From assembly GCA_002632265.1 (NCBI GenBank), contig NQOV01000014.1, positions 23,466 through 87,465 on the forward strand: a DNA stretch of 64,000 bases. The letters are read 5' to 3'. The notes under the pieces are model-generated. The model saw only the letters and a list, made by a program, of their open reading frames with translations. It ran no database searches and was not told the origin of the DNA. The DNA comes from Rhodospirillaceae bacterium MC! (lineage in GTDB: Bacteria; Pseudomonadota; Alphaproteobacteria; MC1). Position numbers and translations under genes: made by a program. The stretch's first letter is position 1, and every line of letters begins with the position of its first letter. Of the stretch, positions 19,537 through 28,994 are shown one piece after another.

Positions 19537-22500
19537 ATGATAGAAAGCACACATGATTTTATTCAAGGTACAGAAGAGCAAAAAGATAAAGCCATAAAGT
19601 TATATGAAAAAAATATGGCTTGGATAAAACTAAACCCACAGCTTAATGATATTGTCCAAACCATTGAAAAAATTGATCACGCACAGCTACCCACATTGGT
19701 GTTTGATGAACATGGTCATGGTAATATTATACAAGATAATACCCAGTTATATGACGACAATAACAAAGGATCAGAAGAATATTACGAAAATCTTACAGAT
19801 CGTGAAATGGGCATTCAACACCCACCATATGCTCATTTTTATTTTAATAATAAACTAATAACCAATAAATATACTGAAGCTAATCTACATGTTGCAGCAC
19901 GTGTCCATTGCCGTCGCCTTAAATTTAATCTTCATAAGGAAATAAATGAAAAAGATCTCCTAAATCCAGCTTTTAACCCCAACGATCTTTTCAAAGATAG
20001 TTATTTAGGAGTTATTGCGAGTATCTCATTAGGTTATCATTTTAAGGAATTTATCAAACGCCGAAACCCTGCAACCGTAACAATTTTTGATAGTAATATC
20101 ATATATTTATTTCTGTCGTTCCATTGTGTAGATTATGAAGATATATTCTCCCATATTCCCACTGGTAATTTTAGTATTACCATTTCATCGACCATATCAG
20201 ATCTATACGCTATGTTTTACCGTACAGTTAGTTATTATTCTATGTTATCTCTTCGTAGAGCGTCATTTTCTTTTTTTCAACCTGATAATATCATACAACA
20301 ATTCATAGTAAAAATAAATGACAGTATGAGCAATATACTTACAAACGGCTTTTTTCAAGATGAATTAGGCATGCAGTTTAATACGCTCTTTAATTTAAAA
20401 CACGGTGCGAGACTTTTATCAAAAGGTCATCCAATCATCGATGATGTACCAGTGTTTATTGTCGGCAGTGGGCCTTCGTTAAAAAATGATATTGAAGTTA
20501 TCAAAAAAAACAAGGACAAAGCCATATTGATAGCCTGCGGAAGTAGCTTACAAGCTTTCATAGCCAATGATCTCCAACCTGATATGTATGTATGGCTAGA
20601 AAAGGATCAAACATGGTATGAACGCTTTAGAAACACAAGTTACGATCTAAAGAACACCGTATTCCTTACTCCCATAACCACCCCACCCTATAAGGGGATT
20701 GGTAGAATATCAGCTCCTTTTTACATTAAAAATACACGATTAGCCCGTACGGTATTTGCAGGGCAGTTTAAAGATAATATTTCATTTATGCGTTCTACTG
20801 TTGCGGGTATATGGGATCCACAAGAACAATATACCATGCCGTCGGAAGCTCCTACCGTAACAAATACCGCTTATGGCTTTGTTAATCGCATAGGTTTTAC
20901 AGAAACATATTTATTCGGAACAGATCTAGGAACAAAAACAAAAGACCGCCATTCTGATTTCCTTACCTTTGATAAAAAAGAATATGATCCCAAACTTGCT
21001 AGCAGAGAATCGATAGTTCCTGCCAACTTTGGGGGACAAGTAACAACCATGTTCCCCTATGATATCGCTCTTAGTACCTTTAAAATCACAACTGACTTTT
21101 TAAAACAAAGCAAACCATACTTAAAATTATATAACTGTTCGGACGGTGCATTTATTATCGGTGCTACCCCTTTATTATCGTCGGAAATTGATTTGCCCGA
21201 ACTAAAAAGATCCAAAAGCGAAATCCTTGATGATATTATAAACTTTTATCAGACTATCCCAACAAATAACGTTCTAGGCTATTGGGATACATTATATAAC
21301 AAAGAAATACTTGCAAAATATAAGAAAAAACTCATAGACTTTTTAGAAGACGATGATCTAGATTGGCACGCTCGCTCTTTATATGGAGCTTTCAATGACA
21401 TCACAAGCACCAAGGCCATATTATTCAAATATTTATTTTCTGGTACTTTAACAGATCTCATCTTGCTCGCTCAAGACGCTTACGAAAAAATTAAAGAAGA
21501 ACACCAAGCGGAAACCTTAAGATTCATCAGAAAGATCCTTTTAGAAGAAGTAAATACATTATTTGACAAAGCCGAATTAATGCTTGAAACATATAACGCT
21601 TATATGATCCCCAATTCCCTAATCCATAAGAGCATATACAAAAAGATCCTAATGTATCGCAATTATGTTAGTGGCTTTAATTTCGATCAAAGTGGCTTGG
21701 AAATTCCACCCTATTCGGAACACAACAAACTTTTCTCCCATGCTGCCTTACTCGATGAGATAATGATTGAAGTAAATACCAAAGTTACACCGAAATTAAT
21801 GTCTTCAACCTACAAGCAATATACTGGAATTAGCACAGCTTTAAATATTTTAAAGAATCCTTTTAGAGTGGAATATATTCGCATTGAAGATAAAGCCAAA
21901 TTATTGGAAATTTTCAATAAATGGTTAGAATCAACAGAAGATCAAGATCTTATCGCTAAGGTTAAGGAAATCCAACAACAAACCACCTTACCGACAAAAC
22001 CCTTATATGGCGATATTCTTTTTGCCAATAAGATTTTCGATCATATCGTAGAAAAAAGTGAGCGTGATGAAGAGTTCGACCGCCATATATATGCTAAAAT
22101 GAGATTAAGCCTAGATTATGAAAGACGTTTCGAATTAGAAAACGTAGATATTATCTACGATACATCCAAACATAAAGAACGCAAAGAATTCATGCAATAT
22201 GTAGTAAATAGCATGGGCAATAAAGATGATATTGATATCTTTCAGAATCTGGATTACTATTTCAAAAAGGAAATTGTAACCTATAATATGGGAGAATATC
22301 GCCAACCAATCGAATCAGAACATTACATCTATGACCAAATGGCACAAAAAATCACACCGCTATTAATTGATTATATGCTAAAAGAAGATAAGCCTGCTAA
22401 TAATGAAATTAACCTTTTAGATGAATATTACAATCTCCTAGCCGAGCATATGAAAGATGAATCCATTTCCATATATGATCGCAGTACATTACTGGCCTTA

Positions 22501-22845
22501 GATTTAATAATCTGCCCAGTGGTAGAAGAAAAAGTACTCAATAAGGAGCTGCATGAAGATATTTTAGATGATGATTTCACTACAGCTTTAAACCTAACCA
22601 ACGAAGTATTAGAAGCGTCAGTAGCCGTACATAAATTTGCAAACATTCTTAACAACCCTATCGTAAACATTGATTTCACCAAAGTAAAAGATAGAGTACT
22701 AGAAACAATCAAATACCATAAGAAAATCATGAAAAATTGGCAAACCGCAGAAAAAAAAGCCAACAAACTCAAAGAAGAACTTGCCCAAAAAGCCACAGAA
22801 GAACAGGAAAAAGCACAAGACGAAAACAAAGACGAAAAGAATTAA
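19537..22845 (+). CDS. Maf-like flagellin glycosylation protein (DUF115), very long
   Basis: 1102 residues. The centre carries the 6-hydroxymethylpterin pyrophosphokinase MptE-like/DUF115 signature: VPVFIVGSGPSLKNDIEVI (about 303-321), ACGSSLQAFIANDLQPDMYV, and TNTAYGFVNRIGFTETYLFG with GTDLG. In Campylobacter, Clostridium and others, Maf proteins with this domain transfer nonulosonic acids to flagellin. Nearby fliG and fliH support that role here. Typical Maf proteins are about 600-700 residues. Here both flanks are longer, and the last ~450 residues are helical and end in a Lys/Glu-rich tail. The start follows AAGG. Substrate and exact role are inferred. Confidence 0.78.
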   Translation: MIESTHDFIQGTEEQKDKAIKLYEKNMAWIKLNPQLNDIVQTIEKIDHAQLPTLVFDEHGHGNIIQDNTQLYDDNNKGSEEYYENLTDREMGIQHPPYAHFYFNNKLITNKYTEANLHVAARVHCRRLKFNLHKEINEKDLLNPAFNPNDLFKDSYLGVIASISLGYHFKEFIKRRNPATVTIFDSNIIYLFLSFHCVDYEDIFSHIPTGNFSITISSTISDLYAMFYRTVSYYSMLSLRRASFSFFQPDNIIQQFIVKINDSMSNILTNGFFQDELGMQFNTLFNLKHGARLLSKGHPIIDDVPVFIVGSGPSLKNDIEVIKKNKDKAILIACGSSLQAFIANDLQPDMYVWLEKDQTWYERFRNTSYDLKNTVFLTPITTPPYKGIGRISAPFYIKNTRLARTVFAGQFKDNISFMRSTVAGIWDPQEQYTMPSEAPTVTNTAYGFVNRIGFTETYLFGTDLGTKTKDRHSDFLTFDKKEYDPKLASRESIVPANFGGQVTTMFPYDIALSTFKITTDFLKQSKPYLKLYNCSDGAFIIGATPLLSSEIDLPELKRSKSEILDDIINFYQTIPTNNVLGYWDTLYNKEILAKYKKKLIDFLEDDDLDWHARSLYGAFNDITSTKAILFKYLFSGTLTDLILLAQDAYEKIKEEHQAETLRFIRKILLEEVNTLFDKAELMLETYNAYMIPNSLIHKSIYKKILMYRNYVSGFNFDQSGLEIPPYSEHNKLFSHAALLDEIMIEVNTKVTPKLMSSTYKQYTGISTALNILKNPFRVEYIRIEDKAKLLEIFNKWLESTEDQDLIAKVKEIQQQTTLPTKPLYGDILFANKIFDHIVEKSERDEEFDRHIYAKMRLSLDYERRFELENVDIIYDTSKHKERKEFMQYVVNSMGNKDDIDIFQNLDYYFKKEIVTYNMGEYRQPIESEHYIYDQMAQKITPLLIDYMLKEDKPANNEINLLDEYYNLLAEHMKDESISIYDRSTLLALDLIICPVVEEKVLNKELHEDILDDDFTTALNLTNEVLEASVAVHKFANILNNPIVNIDFTKVKDRVLETIKYHKKIMKNWQTAEKKANKLKEELAQKATEEQEKAQDENKDEKN

Positions 22846-22852
22846 TCCTTTA

Positions 22853-23848
22853 TTACTTACTTAAGCTTGTATATTTTTTAGCCAAGGTTGGATTGGGTTG
22901 AGATGTAGTGTACATTTTTGCAAGAGATTGATATCCTTGTTTATACCCTGCGTTTGCTACATTAAGATAGTACTTTTTAGCAACGTCATACTTATGATAA
23001 ACATTTTCATACATTTGACCTAAATTATAGTTAGCAGAAGCTCCTATCTTGTCTTGTCTTTTGGCGGCCTGAGAGTAGTATTTTTTGGCTAGGTCATACT
23101 TTTTTAATGTGTGGTCATACATATATGCTAGGTTATAATAGGCGTCAGTACCACCCATTTTACCTGCTAAAAGATAATACTTTTCAGCTTGATCATATTG
23201 ATGTAACGTTTCATCATACATCATAGCTAGGTTGTAATAAGCTCCACTTTTACCTGCTTTTGCTGATAGGATATAATATTTTTTAGCTTGATCATATTGA
23301 TGTAACGTTTCATCATACATCATAGCTAGGTTATAGTAGGCGTCAGTACCACCCATTTTACCTGCTAAAAGATAATATTTTCCAGCTTGATCATATTTAT
23401 GTAGCGTTTCATCATACATATATGCTAAATTATAATACGCTCCTGTATTACCTGCTTTTGCTGATAAAATATAATATTTTTTAGCTTGATCATAATCTTT
23501 TAAGGAATGCTCGTAGGTAAGTGCAAGATTAAAGTAGCCGTATATACTACCTGCCTTATGGGCTAGGGTATAATATTTTTTTGCCGAACTGTAATCATGA
23601 TCATCGGCGTATTTGCCTGCGATAGTTGTTAATGATTGGGGGTAACAATCTGTATGCTTTTTTGAGTATGCTTCTACTCCAGCCATACCTTTTGCATTGT
23701 ATATGGGTTGAATGGTTTTTATACATTGTTGTGCGTGTGCCATGGTTTCCATTGGTGTATGGTTTTCTGTGGCTTGGCTTTCATCTTTATTTGTATTGCA
23801 ACAGGTTAATAAGAAAGATAATATTATTATGCTTATATATTTCTTCAT
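22853..23848 (-). CDS. Sel1-like repeat lipoprotein
   Basis: 331 residues. The signal sequence MKKYISIIILSFLLTCCNTN ends in a lipobox-like LLTC, predicting a lipid-anchored periplasmic or outer-membrane protein. From about residue 75 on it consists of Sel1/TPR-like repeats with a 33-residue period, of the form KKYYxLAxKxGxxxAYYNLAxMYDETLHxYDQA. Several are nearly identical at the DNA level (99-bp units, about 23090-23500), so recent duplication is likely. Sel1 proteins usually scaffold protein contacts, and no enzymatic function is implied. The start lacks a strong ribosome site. It converges on the Maf-like gene. Confidence 0.82.
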   Translation of the reverse strand: MKKYISIIILSFLLTCCNTNKDESQATENHTPMETMAHAQQCIKTIQPIYNAKGMAGVEAYSKKHTDCYPQSLTTIAGKYADDHDYSSAKKYYTLAHKAGSIYGYFNLALTYEHSLKDYDQAKKYYILSAKAGNTGAYYNLAYMYDETLHKYDQAGKYYLLAGKMGGTDAYYNLAMMYDETLHQYDQAKKYYILSAKAGKSGAYYNLAMMYDETLHQYDQAEKYYLLAGKMGGTDAYYNLAYMYDHTLKKYDLAKKYYSQAAKRQDKIGASANYNLGQMYENVYHKYDVAKKYYLNVANAGYKQGYQSLAKMYTTSQPNPTLAKKYTSLSK

Positions 23849-23914
23849 GATGTTAGTTCTTTAAATAGTTTTTATGTTGGTATCTAATATATTTATTTAT
23901 AGCGAGTATAAATA

Positions 23915-23947
23915 AAAAAGTTACTTTAAAATTTAAAGTAACTTTTT
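23915..23947 (-). terminator. Terminator hairpin downstream of HU
   Basis: A perfect 16-bp inverted repeat (AAAAAGTTACTTTAAA/TTTAAAGTAACTTTTT) with one central base. On the minus strand it continues into a T-rich stretch. It sits beyond the hairpin repeat that follows the HU gene. Confidence 0.65.
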
Positions 23948-23973
23948 GTAGTGTGATTAGAATAGTGAAAATC

Positions 23974-24065
23974 AAAATTACCAATGTGTGCTTTTAAATG
24001 GTGGTATGTATAGTATAAGATACACATACACAACCATCACTTAAAAGTGCATATTAGATAATTTT
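23974..24065. repeat. Hairpin repeat family, diverged copy
   Basis: 92 nt. AAAATTA pairs with TAATTTT. TGTGCTTTTAA pairs with TTAAAAGTGCA. TGGTGGT pairs with ACCATCA around an AT-rich apical loop. It keeps the family signatures TGTGC on the left arm and GTGCATATTAG on the right, although most stem bases differ from the 28.8-kb copies. It lies 36 bp from the HU stop codon. Confidence 0.75.
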
Positions 24066-24101
24066 ATTTTCATAATCTTTGTGTATCAAAAAAATATTTG
24101 A

Positions 24102-24377
24102 TTATTTATTTACCGCATCTTTTAAAGCTTTACCTGCTTTAAATTTAGGTTGGTTAGAGGCTGGGATTTGGATTGGTTCGCCAGTACGTGGGTTACGGCC
24201 TGTTTTAGCTTGACGTTCTGAAATTGCGAATGTACCAAAGCCAACAAATCTAACATCATTGCCTTCTGCTAGTACTTCTGTAACACCTTCTAGAAAAGCA
24301 TCAACCGCTTTACCTGCGTCTGTTTTTGTTAGTTCTGATTTCTCTGCTACTAAAGATATAAAATCATTTTTATTCAT
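24102..24377 (-). CDS. hupB: HU-family DNA-binding protein
   Basis: Small nucleoid protein, 91 residues, that bends and compacts DNA as a dimer. It starts MNKNDFISLVAEKSELTKTD. The family signature GFGTFAISERQAKTGRNPRT lies in the DNA-binding arm, with the conserved Pro in the arm tip segment GEPIQIPASN. The C-terminus is FKAGKALKDAVNK. AAGGA precedes the ATG. IHF is less likely because both arms match HU. Confidence 0.94.
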   Translation of the reverse strand: MNKNDFISLVAEKSELTKTDAGKAVDAFLEGVTEVLAEGNDVRFVGFGTFAISERQAKTGRNPRTGEPIQIPASNQPKFKAGKALKDAVNK

Positions 24378-24445
24378 TTTTGAATTCCTTCTGAATAATA
24401 CATATTACTACAGTAAGATAATAATTTAATCTTACAACTATCCTA

Positions 24446-24474
24446 ATGTTACATTGAATAGAAAAAAATATCAA
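24446..24474 (-). promoter_or_regulatory. Sigma-70 promoter of HU gene
   Basis: On the minus strand TTGATA (24469-24474), 17-bp spacer and TAACAT (24446-24451), about 70 bp before the HU ATG. Confidence 0.55.
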
Positions 24475-24595
24475 GTTTTTTTTCTCATATCTTAAAACTT
24501 TCTTTACTATCGTTAAACTAGCTAATACAAATAAGTAAATTATTTCATATAGATAGGGTTAAGTTTTTGATAATACACGAAAGTAAATAAAAATG

Positions 24596-26011
24596 CTATT
24601 CTGGCTCAATTCCCATCATTTTCATACTTTCTTCGAGATCGGAAAAGCTCTCATCCATTGATTTTAGGGGTGTTTGATTCGCACTCTCGCCCATATTTTC
24701 ATTGGCAACGCCTGTATTTTCTTGCGAAATTTCACCCATATCCATACCGCCACCGTCAGACATTGGCGGAGCTAGATCTTCGCTCGGAAGATCATCAGGC
24801 ATTGGCGGAGCTAAATCGTCGCTCGGAAGATCGTCAGACATTGGCGGAGCTAAATCTTCACTCGGAAGATCGTCAGGCATTGGCGGAGCTAAATCTTCGC
24901 TCGGAAGATCGTCAGGCATTGGCGGAGCTAGATCGTCGCTTGGCGGAGATGTGGGATTCTCATTGCCAGGGATGTTATAATCTGTAGGATTATCGCTTAG
25001 GATTGAGCTTGTATCTTTTTTCTTTTCCAAAGCTTCAGGATCTTTAATACCAAGATCACAATCCCACAGGCTTTTCTCGATTACCCCTGCCAAAGTATTA
25101 TTGATTCTCGATAAAATAACCAACGGATCACGAATCGCAGAACCTTCGCCCCAATCGATCTGAACATTAGTTTGCCCCATATTTTCATCAGCTCGCACAA
25201 CCAAACGCCCTTCAAAGGCATGGGAATGGGCGATGGCGATGATTTGCTCTTCCAGTTCCTGCTTATGCTCTTCGGAAACACGCACGATCAAACGTGGTTG
25301 AGTTGCTGCCACTTCCACCGCTTGCTCAATTACGCTTAAGATTTCGTTGGTATTATATTTAAATGCCAAACTTGGGAATAATTTTTTCACTATACCCATG
25401 GCCACGTTCGACGCCAACTCTAAATACTCGGATTCGCTTTGTTCGATTTGGATTTTTAATTCTACAAAGCGTTGAGATATCATCTCAAGCATGCTTTTTT
25501 TCTCGATATCGGCCTCGGTTAGTGCTTGCTCTCTCCCTGCCTCGAATCCTATTGATTGCCCTTCTGCTAGAGCTTTAGAGATTGCGTCGTTGTATTCATC
25601 TTCCGTATAAATAGCTTGAGGTTCAGGTTCTTCTTCCTCCTCTTCTTCTTCTTCCTCTTCTTCTTCCTGATATTCTTGAAGTTCTTCACGTTCTGCATCT
25701 GTAATATGATCTAACTCTTCAAGTTCTTCATCCCATATTACAATACCGTCATACACGGTTTCTTCTTTAATTTCATCGCTTTCTAGCTGACGATAATCAA
25801 TATAAGGAACAAACTCTAAGCCATGTTCCCCTGCTGATTCGTCCCCGCCATCTTCTGCTGACTGATCTTCTTCATCGTCATCATGTTGATTCGATAAAAA
25901 ACCCGTATTAGTGCTTATACCAGTCTCAAAACCTAAGATATCTTCTACAATATCCTTAGGAACACTACTGGCGTTTAAGCTTGAATTTTCATTATCGTCA
26001 TATTCGCTCAT
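24596..26011 (-). CDS. fliH: Flagellar assembly protein FliH-like, enlarged
   Basis: Stator of the flagellar export ATPase FliI. The core matches FliH: DAISKALAEGQSIGFEAGRE, a helix around LASNVAMGIVKKLFPSLAFK, then VVRADENMGQTNVQIDWGEG (about 275-295). The protein has 471 residues, about twice the usual length. The additions are an acidic N-terminal region with a run of Glu (about 113-128) and a C-terminal Pro/Asp-rich repeat block (about 355-420). A short helical tail follows (DESFSDLEESMKMMGIEPE). It is 59 bp downstream of fliG, same strand. The extensions have no obvious function. Confidence 0.82.
   Translation of the reverse strand: MSEYDDNENSSLNASSVPKDIVEDILGFETGISTNTGFLSNQHDDDEEDQSAEDGGDESAGEHGLEFVPYIDYRQLESDEIKEETVYDGIVIWDEELEELDHITDAEREELQEYQEEEEEEEEEEEEEPEPQAIYTEDEYNDAISKALAEGQSIGFEAGREQALTEADIEKKSMLEMISQRFVELKIQIEQSESEYLELASNVAMGIVKKLFPSLAFKYNTNEILSVIEQAVEVAATQPRLIVRVSEEHKQELEEQIIAIAHSHAFEGRLVVRADENMGQTNVQIDWGEGSAIRDPLVILSRINNTLAGVIEKSLWDCDLGIKDPEALEKKKDTSSILSDNPTDYNIPGNENPTSPPSDDLAPPMPDDLPSEDLAPPMPDDLPSEDLAPPMSDDLPSDDLAPPMPDDLPSEDLAPPMSDGGGMDMGEISQENTGVANENMGESANQTPLKSMDESFSDLEESMKMMGIEPE
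24762..24956 (-). repeat. 39-bp in-frame tandem repeats in fliH
   Basis: Five units beginning at 24762, 24801, 24840, 24879 and 24918 encode the 13-residue motif DLAPPMPDDLPSE with few changes (P/S and E/D swaps). Because the unit is a multiple of three, copy-number change alters protein length without frameshift. Confidence 0.92.
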
Positions 26012-26070
26012 GTTATGGTTCTACTTCAATCTTTTTATTTTTATTATCCCATTTTATAATTTATGAAATA

Positions 26071-27093
26071 CTAACCAATCATTTCATCTTCATCAGTACC
26101 AGACGAGATAGTAATTTCGCCCGAATCTGCTAAGGCTTTAGCTTGGTTTACGATCTCATTTTGGGCTTCATCCACATCACGAATACGAATAGGGCCCATT
26201 GCTTCCATATCATCTTTCATCATCTTACCAGCACGTTCAGACATATTATTAAAGAATAATTTAACGATATCTTCACCACCACCCTTAAGGGAAATAAGTA
26301 ATTTATCTTTTGGTACATTACGTAAAATGATTTGAATTCCTGCGTTATCAACACGTACCAGATCATCAAATGTGAACATTAATGATTTAATTTTTTCTGC
26401 TGATTCTCTGTTACGTTCTTCTAAGGCAGCAAGGAAACGACTCTCGGTGTTTCTATCTAAGTTATTGAATATCTCGGCGATAAGTTCATGATTATCACGA
26501 CGTCTTGTATTGGCTAAGTTAGCCATGAACTCGGTTCTTAATGTACGTTCCACATTGTCCAGAATTTCCTTTTGCACAGGTTCCATACGTAACATACGCA
26601 TTACCACTTCCATCGCATAGTTTTCAGGCATTAGGGCGATAACTTTAGCCGCATGATCGGCTTTAATTTTAGAGAGAATCACCGCCACAGTTTGCGGATA
26701 CTCATTTTTTAGATAGTTAGCAAGTACGGCCTCATGCACATTGCCGAGCTTATCCCACATGTTACGACCTGCAGGGCCTCGTATGTCATCCATAAGAGCG
26801 TTCACACGATCGTTAGATAAAGCACCTTTTAGGAGTTTTTCTGTAGCGTCGTGCGTACCCACAAGAGAACCACTATTTGAGATATTATCCACAAAATCCA
26901 AAAAGAGACGTTCCACAACCGAAGAGGGTACATTACCCAAAGCCGACATATTTTGAGTTATTTCACGTAATTCTTCATCATCAAACTGCTCAATAACAGG
27001 TGCAGACGCTTCTTCACCCAATGCTAACAAGAATATAGACGCTTTATCCATACCACTTAGACCACGAAAGTCTTCACGATTACCACCAGCCAT
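26071..27093 (-). CDS. fliG: Flagellar motor switch protein FliG
   Basis: Rotor protein of the flagellar C-ring (340 residues, usual length). The N-terminal domain (about 15-100) binds the FliF ring. The middle domain carries the EHPQ-like motif as NEYPQTVAVILSKI (about 130). The C-terminal torque domain contains MFTFDDLVRVDNAGIQIILR and LFFNNMSERAGKMMKDDMEA with the charged residues that face the stator. GAGG precedes the ATG. It heads a fliG-fliH pair. fliF, usually just upstream, is absent here and is replaced by a divergent ATPase gene. Confidence 0.95.
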   Translation of the reverse strand: MAGGNREDFRGLSGMDKASIFLLALGEEASAPVIEQFDDEELREITQNMSALGNVPSSVVERLFLDFVDNISNSGSLVGTHDATEKLLKGALSNDRVNALMDDIRGPAGRNMWDKLGNVHEAVLANYLKNEYPQTVAVILSKIKADHAAKVIALMPENYAMEVVMRMLRMEPVQKEILDNVERTLRTEFMANLANTRRRDNHELIAEIFNNLDRNTESRFLAALEERNRESAEKIKSLMFTFDDLVRVDNAGIQIILRNVPKDKLLISLKGGGEDIVKLFFNNMSERAGKMMKDDMEAMGPIRIRDVDEAQNEIVNQAKALADSGEITISSGTDEDEMIG

Positions 27094-27294
27094 ATTTCGT
27101 ACCTCTTCAATAATTTATTATTTAAAACTTAGGTCAAATTTATTTTTTCCCTATTAATTTTAAACATACACATATTCATATATATATAACATATAAGAAC
27201 TTTAAAGTAAAAGCTTTTTTTTCACATTTAAATATGTTATCATAGATAAGGTAAAAAAAATATTAATATTCAAGGATTAATTCAGGTTGACCCC

Positions 27295-28752
27295 ATGATA
27301 AAAAATTTTATAAATAAAACAAATAAACTTTCTACTTTTGCAATCAATTCAAAAAAAGCTACTTTTCGGATTTTTTTCAACGATGTTTACAACTTCATCG
27401 AACGTAAAAAGGATTATGCCAATAGTAATAAAGAGAATCCTTTAATTATTAGCGGTTTGTCTCGCATAGGTAAAACTACGATTATCAAGCAATATATCCA
27501 TAAAAAAATAGCTAGCGGAAGTTTTGAGCATGATTTTTTATACATTCCACTCAATAAGATATTACTAAAAGATCATTCACTAATAGAGATCGTTTCTGCT
27601 CTTGAAACCCTAGAAAAACAACCAAAATACATCTTTTTAGATAGCATTCACACTCGCAGAAATTGGATAGATGAATTGATGAATCTACAAAAGTTATATC
27701 CTGCTTATACATTTGTTGCTATTAGTAACATTAATCCGGGGATGTTTGATGATTCCTTTAAATCGAGCAAGAATCACATTATTATCCCGCCGATAACTTT
27801 CAATGAATTTATCCACTTAAGAAAAAAAGAAAGTCTACTATTTACCACAGATGAAAACAAGAATCTTTACATCGATACCAACGACATTACGGAAATTAAT
27901 AAGGAATTTTACGAATATCTAAGAAATGGTTGCTTTATCGATAGTATAAATGTGAAAAGTATCGAGGCGAAAAATAAAAATAATGCGATAATATGTGATC
28001 AAAATATGCAACATGTGATGAATAATATTTTTTCTTGTTCTTCATATTATGGGGTTAAAGATAATCATATCTTAAATAAAATCTTTAATTATCTGATACT
28101 TAATAATAGCAAGAGTCATTCATTTGAAGATATATCCATTGATCTCGATATTGCTAAAAATACCGTAAAGAAATATATTCATTTTCTTGAGGCGTCCTAT
28201 TTAATTACGAGATCTTTGAAACTTACAAGTAACGCAAAATTGTTACAACGTCAGACCAGATTCAAGATTCTCTTTCCCCATTCGTGTTTTATCTTTCATA
28301 ATCAAGATATTAATCAAATATCAGATTATAAAAATATCGTACAAAATGCCATATGTATTAAGTTCTTTTTTAGTAACTTTAATATGGGATATCTCGATAA
28401 AAAGAATCCTATCGAATTCCTACTGCCTGCTCCAAACTTCCGCTATGCCATAAATACTAACTGGATACAAGAAGACATGAAAAATCAAAAGCATAGCGAA
28501 ACAAAACAAAAGCACATAACAACTTTCATTCATAATAATAATCTCAACAAAAACACTACTGCCATAATTCTCAATCACGGAATAAAAGCCAGTATTAATA
28601 AACTGATTCTCAACGAAAATCAACAAACAACATTCATGAATCTCCCTATTAGCATATGGGCATTTTGCCAATACGCCAACAAAATCAATAGCTTTTACAA
28701 TCCTAACATCAATCCCCAAGGCACAATAAAACTCACCACAGTTTATTTATAA
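27295..28752 (+). CDS. AAA ATPase resembling the AAA_14/DUF4143 family, degenerate
   Basis: 485 residues. The P-loop GLSRIGKTTIIKQYI (about 53-67) is intact. The Walker B strand reads KYIFLDSIHTRRNW (about 112), where the family usually has LDE, so the catalytic Glu is replaced by Ser. The segment VAISNINPG looks like sensor 1. HIIIPPITFNEFIHLRK matches the family's L-P-L-S-F-x-E-F strand. FEDISIDLDIAKNTVKKYI and FLEASYLI resemble the winged-helix DUF4143 part. The last ~150 residues are unlike anything I know. In other bacteria such ATPases are often toxin- or defence-associated, but the role here is unknown. It is divergent from fliG and followed by hairpin repeats. Confidence 0.68.
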   Translation: MIKNFINKTNKLSTFAINSKKATFRIFFNDVYNFIERKKDYANSNKENPLIISGLSRIGKTTIIKQYIHKKIASGSFEHDFLYIPLNKILLKDHSLIEIVSALETLEKQPKYIFLDSIHTRRNWIDELMNLQKLYPAYTFVAISNINPGMFDDSFKSSKNHIIIPPITFNEFIHLRKKESLLFTTDENKNLYIDTNDITEINKEFYEYLRNGCFIDSINVKSIEAKNKNNAIICDQNMQHVMNNIFSCSSYYGVKDNHILNKIFNYLILNNSKSHSFEDISIDLDIAKNTVKKYIHFLEASYLITRSLKLTSNAKLLQRQTRFKILFPHSCFIFHNQDINQISDYKNIVQNAICIKFFFSNFNMGYLDKKNPIEFLLPAPNFRYAINTNWIQEDMKNQKHSETKQKHITTFIHNNNLNKNTTAIILNHGIKASINKLILNENQQTTFMNLPISIWAFCQYANKINSFYNPNINPQGTIKLTTVYL

Positions 28753-28776
28753 CTCCCCCACACATCCAAATCCCTA

Positions 28777-28885
28777 GGATTGGGAGAAATGTCGTGCGAT
28801 GTGCCTTAATTTAGGGCGACATATACTCACGTCTACATTAGCCCTACCTCAAAATCCGCCATGACTTATTGAACACTACCCCCTA
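28777..28885. repeat. Hairpin repeat family, array copy 1
   Basis: It starts GGATTGGGAGAAATG. The inner stem (TTAGGGC/GCCCTA) and sub-hairpin (GACATA.../CACGTC) are kept. The outer right arm is replaced by a 38-nt stretch ending ACTACCCCCTA that does not pair with the left arm. The period to the next copy is 109 bp. Confidence 0.85.
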
Positions 28886-28994
28886 GGATTGGGAGAAATG
28901 GGATAAGGTGTGCCTTAACTTAGGGCGACGTGTACTCACATCTACATTAGCCCTACTTCAAAATCCGCCATGACTTATTGAACACTACCCCCTA
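28886..28994. repeat. Hairpin repeat family, array copy 2
   Basis: The left arm is typical (GAAATGGGATAAGGTGTGCC). It shares with copy 1 the same non-pairing right-hand stretch, showing tandem duplication of a 109-bp unit. Confidence 0.88.

Noticed and set aside
24658..24987. Open frames on the plus strand across the fliH repeat block
   Set aside because: They are shadows created by the 39-bp in-frame repeats of fliH. No ribosome site or independent features.
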